Notes under the pieces: model-generated | Databases searched by the model: none | Told to the model about the DNA's origin: nothing | Seen by the model: the letters and a program-made list of their open reading frames with translations, nothing else | Made by a program: the position numbers and the translations under genes | Part shown: positions 37,055-43,021 of the stretch, piece after piece | Numbering within the stretch: position 1 is the stretch's first letter | How the letters are laid out: each line of letters starts with the position of its first letter | Source of the DNA: Streptomyces graminilatus | GTDB lineage: Bacteria > Actinomycetota > Actinomycetes > Streptomycetales > Streptomycetaceae | Length of the DNA: 43,021 nucleotides | Reading direction: 5' to 3' | NCBI RefSeq assembly: GCF_001418565.1 | Contig: NZ_LIQQ01000244.1 | Location: forward strand, 1-43,021

Positions 37055-37438
37055 TCACGCAGCCTTGGGCGCGTTCACGTCCGCCGGAAGGGCCTTCTGC
37101 GCGACCTCGACGAGCGCGGCGAACGCGGGCGCGTCGTTGACGGCGAGCTCGGCCAGGATCTTGCGGTCGACCTCGATGTTCGCGGCGTTCAGACCCTGGA
37201 TGAAGCGGTTGTAGGTGATGCCGTTGGCGCGGGCAGCGGCGTTGATGCGCTGGATCCACAGCCGACGGAAGTCGCCCTTGCGCTTCTTGCGGTCGTTGTA
37301 GTTGTAGACCAGGGAGTGGGTGACCTGCTCCTTGGCCTTGCGGTACAGGCGCGAACGCTGACCGCGGTAGCCCTTCGCGGCCTCAAGGATCGCCCGGCGC
37401 TTCTTGTGTGCGTTTACTGCCCGCTTGACGCGTGCCAC
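37055..37438 (-). CDS. rplT: 50S ribosomal protein L20
   Basis: Large-subunit assembly protein. The 127-residue protein begins [20 protein letters not shown] and has the family basic N-terminal helix, then [20 protein letters not shown] and [23 protein letters not shown] at 37438 has GCAAGGAG upstream. In E. coli and Bacillus L20 regulates its own operon through an infC/rpmI leader; the leader upstream of infC here may serve the same purpose, but no match to known L20 leaders can be claimed. Confidence 0.97.
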   Translation of the reverse strand: MARVKRAVNAHKKRRAILEAAKGYRGQRSRLYRKAKEQVTHSLVYNYNDRKKRKGDFRRLWIQRINAAARANGITYNRFIQGLNAANIEVDRKILAELAVNDAPAFAALVEVAQKALPADVNAPKAA

Positions 37439-37539
37439 TTTTAACTCCTTGCAGCGGGGCCGTGGTTGTCGTCACACGGCCCGATTTCGATGGGGTCCCG
37501 GTCTTACGGACGTACTTACGGCGCGTGGGCGCCGGTACG

Positions 37540-37734
37540 TCACTTACCGAGAAGCTTCTTGATCTTCGCGGTGTCGCCCGGGGCCATCTCCGCGGTGCCG
37601 GTGAGGCGACGCGTCACGCGGGACGACTTGTGCTCGAGCAGGTGGCGCTTGCCGGCACGCTCGCGGAGCACCTTGCCGGAGCCGGTGATCTTGAAGCGCT
37701 TGCTGGCACCGCTGTGCGACTTGTTCTTCGGCAT
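37540..37734 (-). CDS. rpmI: 50S ribosomal protein L35
   Basis: 64-residue basic protein of the large subunit with [20 protein letters not shown] at the start and [20 protein letters not shown], the normal L35 pattern. GAGGAG lies about 11 bases before ATG 37734. It is the middle gene of infC-rpmI-rplT, with gaps of about 100 bases on both sides. Confidence 0.97.
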   Translation of the reverse strand: MPKNKSHSGASKRFKITGSGKVLRERAGKRHLLEHKSSRVTRRLTGTAEMAPGDTAKIKKLLGK

Positions 37735-37840
37735 AGCGCCGTTCTCTCCTCGTCAGTGGCGTCCCGGTGCCCGGTCGTGAAACCGGGCACGGTGGAACGT
37801 CATGTGTATGGGTTTGCATCCCAGGGCGTGAGCCCCGGGA

Positions 37841-38536
37841 TCAGACCTCGGCGGACGCCTCGGCCGGAGCCTCGGCGCTCTCCTCGGCGATGTCCACGTC
37901 GTCGGCGACATTCTCGTCGTCGACTCCGTCGGTCTCCGCGGCGTTCTGCGACTTGCCCGGGTTGGCCTTCGCTTCCGCCTTGCGGGCCGCCTGGGCCTCA
38001 CGGGCCTCGGCCATCGCCTCGGTCTTCTTCTTGTGCGGACCGAGAACCATGATCATGTTTCGGCCGTCCTGCTTCGGGTTCGACTCGATGAACCCGAGGT
38101 CCTCGACGTCCGAGGCGAGCCGCTGCAGCAGTCGGTAGCCCAGCTCGGGCCGGGACTGCTCGCGACCACGGAACATGATCGTGATCTTGACCTTGTCGCC
38201 CTGCTTGAGGAACCGGACGACGTGACCCTTTTTGGTGTCGTAGTCGTGCGGGTCGATCTTCGGCCGGAGCTTCATTTCCTTGATGACCGTGTGCGCCTGG
38301 TTCTTGCGCGCCTCACGGGCCTTCATGGCCGACTCGTACTTGAACTTCCCGTAGTCCATGAGCTTGCAGACCGGCGGGCGCGCGCTCGCCGCCACCTCGA
38401 CCAGGTCGAGGTCGTACTCCTGCGCAAGCTCCAGGGCCTTGGCAAGCGGAACAATCCCGACCTGCTCGCCGCTGGGACCGACAAGTCGCACTTCGGGAAC
38501 GCGAATCCGGTCGTTGATGCGGGGCTCGGTGCTGAT
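37841..38536 (-). CDS. infC: Translation initiation factor IF-3 (probable AUC start)
   Basis: IF-3 binds the 30S subunit and checks the start codon. The product has the N-terminal domain [20 protein letters not shown] and the C-terminal domain [20 protein letters not shown] with [13 protein letters not shown], plus an acidic Ala/Glu tail (about 185-231) usual for actinomycetes. I start at ATC 38536 (Ile-Ser-Thr-Glu-Pro-Arg-Ile-Asn-Asp), because CGAGGAGGATCC precedes it with the right spacing and its N-terminus then matches typical IF-3. The alternative, GTG 38560, would place the Shine-Dalgarno inside the gene as codons Arg-Gly-Gly. AUU/AUC starts are known for infC elsewhere. Length 231 from ATC, 239 from GTG. 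Downstream are rpmI and rplT. Confidence 0.95.
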   Translation of the reverse strand: MSTEPRINDRIRVPEVRLVGPSGEQVGIVPLAKALELAQEYDLDLVEVAASARPPVCKLMDYGKFKYESAMKAREARKNQAHTVIKEMKLRPKIDPHDYDTKKGHVVRFLKQGDKVKITIMFRGREQSRPELGYRLLQRLASDVEDLGFIESNPKQDGRNMIMVLGPHKKKTEAMAEAREAQAARKAEAKANPGKSQNAAETDGVDDENVADDVDIAEESAEAPAEASAEV

Positions 38537-38622
38537 GGATCCTCCTCGGTAGCACCACACGGCGGTCTGGCGGACAGCCGCGTATGTCTCTGATGACAGT
38601 GGGACCAACCACCGAGGCACAT

Positions 38623-38653
38623 GAAAAATGCCCCGCCGGGACACAGGCGGGGC
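38623..38653 (-). terminator. Intrinsic terminator in the infC leader (putative attenuator)
   Basis: On the minus strand GCCCCGCC (38653-38646) and GGCGGGGC (38637-38630) form an 8-bp stem with an 8-base loop, followed by ATTTTT (38629-38624). It lies about 90 bases before the infC start codon within the transcript, so it could stop transcription before infC. Upstream in the same RNA are a 7-bp stem at 38677-38692 and a hairpin at 38711-38733. Confidence 0.65.
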
Positions 38654-38735
38654 TCCAAAGGCATACCGGAGCACCGCCGCGGTCAACCGCGGGGCGCACA
38701 TCGGGCGACTCCATCGTCCGTACGGAACGATGGTG
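38654..38735 (-). other. Structured part of the infC leader
   Basis: CCGCGGT-CA-ACCGCGG (38677-38692) and CCATCGTCCGTACGGAACGA with TGG (38711-38733) are strong hairpins. They lie upstream of the terminator on the minus strand and could pair in alternative ways. No open reading frame with a plausible start is seen in the leader. This gap (38561-38928) has no protein gene; the rest of it is the promoter zone. Confidence 0.45.
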
Positions 38736-38839
38736 GCCGCCTGACCGGGTGACCCGCCATCCGTGAGGACGGTCGGGTGGGAGATCGGAGCCTCCACTTG
38801 TGGGCCGGGCACGCGAGTGTCCAGCCGGTCGTTACAAAA

Positions 38840-38870
38840 GGTTAGCACCAAGTAGGAGGTGGTGCTAACC
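38840..38870. promoter_or_regulatory. Perfect inverted repeat between infC and the DUF1844 gene
   Basis: GGTTAGCACCA (38840-38850) and TGGTGCTAACC (38860-38870), 9 bases apart, form an 11-base perfect inverted repeat. It lies in the divergent region, about 50-90 bases from the DUF1844 start and in the promoter or early leader of infC. It may be an operator or an RNA hairpin. Confidence 0.55.
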
Positions 38871-38915
38871 GTCGTGCATCGGGCGCCCGCACAGAGCGGC
38901 CGGATCCCCTGGGCC

Positions 38916-38928
38916 TAGGGTGTGGCTC
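38916..38928 (+). promoter_or_regulatory. Leaderless-type promoter of the DUF1844 gene
   Basis: TAGGGT (38916-38921) lies 7 bases before ATG 38929, the usual -10-to-start spacing of leaderless Streptomyces mRNAs; no Shine-Dalgarno sequence is present. Confidence 0.6.
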
Positions 38929-39294
38929 ATGAGTGAGACCCCTGCCCAAAGCCCTGAGAACCCCGACTTCGACGCCATGACCCGCGACATCGCCGAGGTC
39001 CCGGCGGTCGAGGTGATCGTGACGGTCGCCGTGAACCTGATGAGCGCCGCCGCCGTGAAACTCGGTCTGACCGACGAGGGCGACAAGTACAAGGACCTCG
39101 ACGAGGCCCGCAAGCTGGTGCACGCCCTCGCCGGTCTGCTCGACGCGAGCACGACGGAGATCAGCTCCTTCCACGCGGCCCCGCTGCGCGACGGCCTGAA
39201 GTCGCTCCAGCTCGCCTTCCGCGAGGCGTCCCTCGTCCCGGACGACCCGGGCCAGGGCCCCGGCGAGAAGTACACGGGCCCGGTCTACGGCTAG
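38929..39294 (+). CDS. DUF1844 family protein
   Basis: A 121-residue protein of the DUF1844 family, common next to infC in actinomycetes and of unknown role. It begins MSETPAQSPENPDFDAMTRD, then has AVEVIVTVAVNLMSAAAVKL and ARKLVHALAGLLDASTTEI, the family core. The C-terminal end is Pro/Gly-rich. The ATG at 38929 is preceded by a TAGGGT box and no Shine-Dalgarno, so translation is probably leaderless. It ends 29 bases from the end of the SseB-family gene on the other strand. Confidence 0.87.
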   Translation: MSETPAQSPENPDFDAMTRDIAEVPAVEVIVTVAVNLMSAAAVKLGLTDEGDKYKDLDEARKLVHALAGLLDASTTEISSFHAAPLRDGLKSLQLAFREASLVPDDPGQGPGEKYTGPVYG

Positions 39295-39322
39295 AGAGCG
39301 GCAACAGGAAGCGGCGGGCGGG

Positions 39323-40054
39323 TCAGGAACGCACGTAGAGGGGCTCGCCGGGTGGCGTCGCTCCGGCCGGCAGCAGTGCCAGGTCGAGGCCGCGCACCAG
39401 GCGGGCCCTCAGCGTTTCGTCGGCGGCGAGACGCTCTGCCACGGCGCGGGCCGCGTCGGCCGGGGATGCGGCCGGGTCCAGTACGAGCGCGAGGGTGCCG
39501 TCGGCCTGTCCCGGGCCCAGGTGGGCGCGGACCACGGCCGGCTCGGCGGCCACGACGGCCCGTACGGCGTCGACCACGGCGGGATCGGCGAGCGGGTCGG
39601 CGGTCGTACGTCCCTCGGCGAGCGCGCGCAGCGCGGGACCGGACAGCTCGTAGGGCACGGGACCGGCCAGGTCGAGGACGATCGTGTCCGCCTTCTCGTG
39701 CACGGCGGCCTGGATGGCCTGGTGCAGGGGTACGGCGACGGGGCGGGCGGCCGGGTCCCAGCGGGCGAGCGACTCGGTGGACGTGAAGGCGGGCAGGGCG
39801 GTCCGGCCGCCGGCCTTGAGGGTCGGTACGGCCATGTCGCTGGTCTTTTCGTGGCGCAGCCCCTTCTCGTCCACTTCGACCTCCCCGAGCACGGCGACGA
39901 CGGGGACGAGGAGCCGGGCGCCCTTGAGGGCTGCCAGCACCGGTCCCACGGCGCCGCGGTCCTCGGCCCAGGCCGCCAGCGCTGCGCTCAGCCGGGGGTC
40001 GGCGCTGCCGTCGTCGTCGGGGAAGCCGGAGTCGGGAATGTTCTTGTTCGCCAC
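39323..40054 (-). CDS. SseB family protein
   Basis: A 243-residue protein with the SseB N-terminal-domain pattern (PRLSAALAAWAEDRG; LLVPVVAVLGE; ALPAFTSTESLARWDPAARP), followed by a helical C-terminal half. SseB-type proteins in actinomycetes have no settled function. I choose GTG 40054 (VANKNIPDSGFPDDD); TAGGGT (40068-40063 on the minus strand) lies 8 bases upstream, suggesting a leaderless mRNA. Longer readings upstream run into the serine hydrolase region and are not credible. Confidence 0.82.
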   Translation of the reverse strand: MANKNIPDSGFPDDDGSADPRLSAALAAWAEDRGAVGPVLAALKGARLLVPVVAVLGEVEVDEKGLRHEKTSDMAVPTLKAGGRTALPAFTSTESLARWDPAARPVAVPLHQAIQAAVHEKADTIVLDLAGPVPYELSGPALRALAEGRTTADPLADPAVVDAVRAVVAAEPAVVRAHLGPGQADGTLALVLDPAASPADAARAVAERLAADETLRARLVRGLDLALLPAGATPPGEPLYVRS

Positions 40055-40120
40055 GGTGACCGACCCTATCGGGGGAGCTCCGCTCACGCGGACGTGGGCC
40101 GTGAGAGAGAGGAGGCGTCG

Positions 40121-40951
40121 GTGGAAGTGGAGCGCGCGGTGGTTCCGGGCACGCTGCCGGCCGAGGCGATGAGGCCGGTGATCGCGGCGGCCGAGGACGG
40201 GGCCGAGGTGTCGGTGGCCGTGCTCGACGTCGCGTCGGGCCGGAGGGCCGTCCACGGGACCGGCTTGTTCGAAACGGCGAGCATCGTCAAGGTGGACATC
40301 CTGGCGGCGCTGCTGCTCCGGGCACAGGACGAGGGCCGGAGTCTCACCGCACAGGAGAAGCGGTACGCCGCCGCGATGATCGAGGTCAGCGACAACGCCT
40401 CGGCGTCGGCGCTGTGGACGGCGATCGGCGGGGCGGCGGGGCTCGACGCCGCCAACGGGCGCCTCGGACTGACGGACACCGAGGGTGGCGCGGGCACGCT
40501 GTGGGGCCTGACCCGGACCACGGCGGCCGATCAGCTCACGCTGCTTCAGCAGGTTTTCATGGGCCGGGGCGACAGCGGGGAGGCGTCGCGGCTCAGCGAG
40601 GCGTCCCGGGCGTATCTCCAGGGGCTGATGGGCTCGGTGGCCGAGGACCAGGACTGGGGGGTGTCGGCGGCTGGCGGCACGCGTACCGCCGAGCGCCGGT
40701 TCGCCCTGAAGAACGGGTGGCTGCCGCGTACGGCGACCGGGCTGTGGGTCATCAACAGCGTGGGGCGGGTGACGACGGCGGAGGGACGGGAGTTCCTGGT
40801 CGCCGTGGTGTCGAAGGGCAGCACGACGAAGGCGAAGGGGATTTCGCTGGTGGAGTCGGCGGCCCGCGCGGCGGTTTCGGTGTTCACGGTCAGGTCAGCG
40901 GGCGTGCACGTTCAGAAGCTGTCGCCGTACGAGTCGAACGAGTCGTCGTAG
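40121..40951 (+). CDS. Serine hydrolase of the class A beta-lactamase fold
   Basis: A 276-residue beta-lactamase/DD-peptidase-fold serine hydrolase. The SxxK motif is SIVK in ETASIVKVDILAALLL, the SDN motif is seen in EVSDNASASALW, and KNG (ALKNGWLPR) stands in for KTG. The family Glu (TEGG at about 125) is also seen. There is no signal peptide, so either it stays in the cell or the leader is lost; the substrate is unknown. GTG 40121 (VEVERAVVPGT) has GGAGG 5 bases upstream. It overlaps the mycosin gene by 40 bases at its 3' end on the other strand. Confidence 0.8.
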   Translation: MEVERAVVPGTLPAEAMRPVIAAAEDGAEVSVAVLDVASGRRAVHGTGLFETASIVKVDILAALLLRAQDEGRSLTAQEKRYAAAMIEVSDNASASALWTAIGGAAGLDAANGRLGLTDTEGGAGTLWGLTRTTAADQLTLLQQVFMGRGDSGEASRLSEASRAYLQGLMGSVAEDQDWGVSAAGGTRTAERRFALKNGWLPRTATGLWVINSVGRVTTAEGREFLVAVVSKGSTTKAKGISLVESAARAAVSVFTVRSAGVHVQKLSPYESNESS

Positions 40952-42153
40952 GCGGGGTGTTCGGCCGCTCTGCGGCGACCGCGCCACAGCGGGACCGCGG
41001 CGAGCAGGAGTACGACGCCCAGGCCCCCGGCGACGGGGCCGGCCCAGCTGACGGTGTGGTCCTCCTCGGGAGCCGGGTCGGGGCCCGGACCGAAGTACGC
41101 CTTGCCGTACGGGGTCGACCTGATCCCCTCCGGCCTGAGCCCCGCCGCCGCTCTGATGGCCGCCGCCGGGTCGATGAAGCCGAAGCCCCGGGAGTCGTCC
41201 CGGCCGTTGCGCGGGGCGTCGCGGGCGGTGTCCTCCAGGAGCTTCTTGATCTGGGCCGGGGTCAGTCCGGGGTGGGCGGCCTTGATGAGGGCGACCGCGC
41301 CGGAGACGAACGCGGCGGCGGCGCTCGTGCCCCAGCCCTCGTAGTAGCGGTGGTCGGGGGCGGCGATGACGACGTTGACGCCGGGGGCGCTGACCGTGGC
41401 GTACCAGCGGCGGGTGGAGAAGGAGGCGCGGGTGCCGTACTTGTCCACGGCGGTCGCGGCGATGACGCCCGGGTAGGCGGCCGGGTAGGAGATGTGGTCG
41501 CCCTTCTCGCCGCCGTTGCCGGCCGAGGCGACGACGACGGCGCCCTTCTTCAGGGCGTACTGGACGGCCTCGTCCTCGGCGGGTTCGGGATGCGCGGACT
41601 TCGAGTCGTCGCCGAGGGAGAGGTTGATGACGTCGGCGCCGTGGTCGGCGGCCCAGCGGATGCCGTCGGCCAGGGCGTTGCCCCGGGTGTTGCGGGCCTT
41701 GGCGCGGGCCGGGTCGCCGTCCTCCAGGATCACCCGGACCGGCAGGATCCTGGCCTCGGGGGCGATGCCCAGGACGCCGTCCTCGTTGCCGTCGCCATGG
41801 CCGTGACCGGCGATGATGCCGGCCATGGCGGTACCGTGCCGGGCCCAGGACTCGTCGCCCGGGCGGGCCCCGAAGCCGACCATGTCCTTGCCCGCGAGGA
41901 CGTTGCCGACAAGATCGGGGTGGTCGGCCTCGACGCCGGTGTCGAGCACGGCGACCGTGATGCCCCTGCCCTTGGTGATCCGCCAGGCCTCCTGCGTGTG
42001 CATGGCGTCCAGGGCCCACTGCTGGGCCCGGATGCTGTCGGCGTACGCGCTGGTGGCGGGCAGGAGGGCGAGGGATCCGGCGAGGAGAAGGACGAGGAGC
42101 CCGCTTCGGGCTGCGCGGGTGCGAGTGCGGGGACCGGTACGGGTGCGGGTCAT
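40912..42153 (-). CDS. mycP: Mycosin, type VII secretion-associated subtilisin-like protease (MycP family)
   Basis: Membrane-anchored S8 protease that works with type VII (ESX) secretion. The 413-residue protein has a signal peptide (SGLLVLLLAGSLALLPATSA), the catalytic Asp (VAVLDTGVEADHPDL), His (ARHGTAMAGIIAG) and Ser (GWGTSAAAAFVSGA), and a C-terminal transmembrane helix (VAGGLGVVLLLAAVPLW) with an acidic, Asp/Tyr-rich tail. The oxyanion Asn is in VASAGNGG. All three catalytic residues are present. The start ATG 42153 overlaps the stop of the upstream membrane gene in ATGA. Other T7SS genes (EccC, EccD, WXG100) are not in view but may lie beyond the right edge. Confidence 0.92.
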   Translation of the reverse strand: MTRTRTGPRTRTRAARSGLLVLLLAGSLALLPATSAYADSIRAQQWALDAMHTQEAWRITKGRGITVAVLDTGVEADHPDLVGNVLAGKDMVGFGARPGDESWARHGTAMAGIIAGHGHGDGNEDGVLGIAPEARILPVRVILEDGDPARAKARNTRGNALADGIRWAADHGADVINLSLGDDSKSAHPEPAEDEAVQYALKKGAVVVASAGNGGEKGDHISYPAAYPGVIAATAVDKYGTRASFSTRRWYATVSAPGVNVVIAAPDHRYYEGWGTSAAAAFVSGAVALIKAAHPGLTPAQIKKLLEDTARDAPRNGRDDSRGFGFIDPAAAIRAAAGLRPEGIRSTPYGKAYFGPGPDPAPEEDHTVSWAGPVAGGLGVVLLLAAVPLWRGRRRAAEHPAYDDSFDSYGDSF

Positions 42154-43021
42154 GGCTGTGGCTTCGCGGGCGAGTCGACGGTCTTCCGGAGGGACCGTTC
42201 CACGCGGTCGGCCAGGCCCTTCGCCTCGTGGCCGAGGCCGGCCTGGGCGATGGCCGTGGTGGCGCCGGACGCCATGGCCTCCTCGGCGGGCTGCGGGGCG
42301 TCGACGCGGCGGCCGTCGGCCCAGCCGGAGACTGCGTAGGCGACGACGGGTGCGTCGGTGAGGACGGAGACAGTCCAGGAGGCGCGCTGGGCGTCCGTGA
42401 AGTCGTCGGCGACGGTGTTCTTCGGGGCGTAGGGGCGGGGCATCAGGTCGGTGCGGCGGTCCAGGTTCTCGCTGCTGAAGCGGGTGCGCAGGGCGCGCAT
42501 GGCGTTGACGTCGGCCTTGGTGAAGAGGAGGCCGACGGTGGTGACGTAGCTCTGCGTCTCGTCGGTGTAGGTGGCGCGCAGGAGCCGCTGGCAGCCGACG
42601 GGCGCGAGCGCCTTGCTCAGCAGCGGGTCGAAGGCGCCGGCGCAGCCGGTGTCCGGGGCGACGGCGAGCCGGATCCAGGTCCGGTCGGCGCCGCCGGGGC
42701 CCGCTCCGTCGCCCTCGATGGCGGGCGGGAAGAGGAGGTCCACGGGGACCTTGTGCCAGAGAGTTCCGGCGGCGGTGAACGCGGTGCGCGCGCCGGCGTC
42801 CCCGGATTCGTCGCCGGTCAGCCAACTCCCGGTCAGCGCACCGCCGATGAGCCCGAGTCCGAGCACGGCGCAGGCGAAGGCCAGCACTGCCCGACTGCTG
42901 AAACTGAACGGGCGGGGTCCCACATCGGGTTGCCCGAACGAGACGACGGGCCGCCCGGAACCGACGCCACCGTTGTCACCGTAGGCGCTCCAGGAGAGGG
43001 CGGGGTCGGGCGTGCCGGGCG
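42150..43021 (-). CDS. Membrane-anchored protein of the mycosin operon, 5' end outside the window
   Basis: Partial: the frame runs from the right edge without a stop (codons from 43019 leftward read PGTPDPALSWSAYGDNGGVG), so the GTG at 42923 is only an internal Val. What is seen (about 290 residues) has a cytosolic N-terminal part, a transmembrane helix (AVLAFACAVLGLGLIGGALTG) and an extracellular domain with two Cys (DTGCAGAF; APVGCQRLL). It is coupled to mycP by a 4-base overlap. I do not recognise the family by name; by context it is a type VII secretion accessory protein. Confidence 0.7.
   Translation of the reverse strand, partial: PGTPDPALSWSAYGDNGGVGSGRPVVSFGQPDVGPRPFSFSSRAVLAFACAVLGLGLIGGALTGSWLTGDESGDAGARTAFTAAGTLWHKVPVDLLFPPAIEGDGAGPGGADRTWIRLAVAPDTGCAGAFDPLLSKALAPVGCQRLLRATYTDETQSYVTTVGLLFTKADVNAMRALRTRFSSENLDRRTDLMPRPYAPKNTVADDFTDAQRASWTVSVLTDAPVVAYAVSGWADGRRVDAPQPAEEAMASGATTAIAQAGLGHEAKGLADRVERSLRKTVDSPAKPQP

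Overview
The window is a high-G+C actinobacterial chromosome segment, almost certainly from a Streptomyces species. The evidence is strong third-position G/C bias, many GTG starts, leaderless TAGGGT-type promoters, the argH ... argRDBJC ... pheST ... rplT-rpmI-infC order known from Streptomyces chromosomes, and copies of a GGGGCGCGGGGAACTGCGCG intergenic repeat. I see no rRNA, tRNA, CRISPR array, insertion sequence or phage gene. Most of it is core chromosome with small accessory patches.

Layout. 1-5.6 kb: a plsC-type acyltransferase, an MFS exporter with its TetR regulator and operator, an aldo/keto reductase and argH. 5.6-8.4 kb: a structured argH leader with a probable ArgR-controlled promoter, a secreted two-repeat protein, a PPOX-fold protein and an L,D-transpeptidase-like protein. 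8.5-11.9 kb: a three-gene redox operon (membrane ferric-reductase-like flavocytochrome, exported protein with three FMN-binding domains, ApbE flavin transferase). 11.9-17.0 kb: the arginine operon argC-argJ-argB-argD-argR, read right to left, with ARG-box-like sequence over the argC promoter. 17.1-19.3 kb: an accessory patch with a DUF4935-type PIN protein, a barstar-like protein and remnants of broken genes. 19.3-29 kb: a histidine-phosphatase-like protein lacking its catalytic motif, a GNAT, a DUF6461 protein, a MocR regulator divergent from an EamA transporter with overlapping start codons, a DUF1918 protein, a Tat-exported glycoside-hydrolase-like protein, a 3-hydroxybutyryl-CoA dehydrogenase, a small coiled-coil membrane protein, a NUDIX hydrolase and an NsdA-like regulator. 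29-37 kb: a SpoIIE-type phosphatase, pheST, an orphan histidine kinase and a SpoU-type RNA methyltransferase. 37-39 kb: infC-rpmI-rplT behind a long leader with an intrinsic terminator; infC appears to use an AUC start. 39-43 kb: a DUF1844 protein, an SseB-family protein, a serine beta-lactamase-like hydrolase, and a mycosin protease with a membrane protein that runs off the right edge.

How genes work together. argC, J, B, D and H supply most of the path from N-acetylglutamate to arginine (carbamoyltransferase and argG are not here), and ArgR, made from the same operon, probably represses both argC and argH. The redox operon forms a plausible path from cytosolic NAD(P)H through FAD and haem across the membrane to covalent FMN on an exported protein. 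infC, rpmI and rplT form the usual translation operon. The segments most worth a second look are the flavinylated redox module, the PIN/barstar patch, the infC leader and the dispersed intergenic repeat family.
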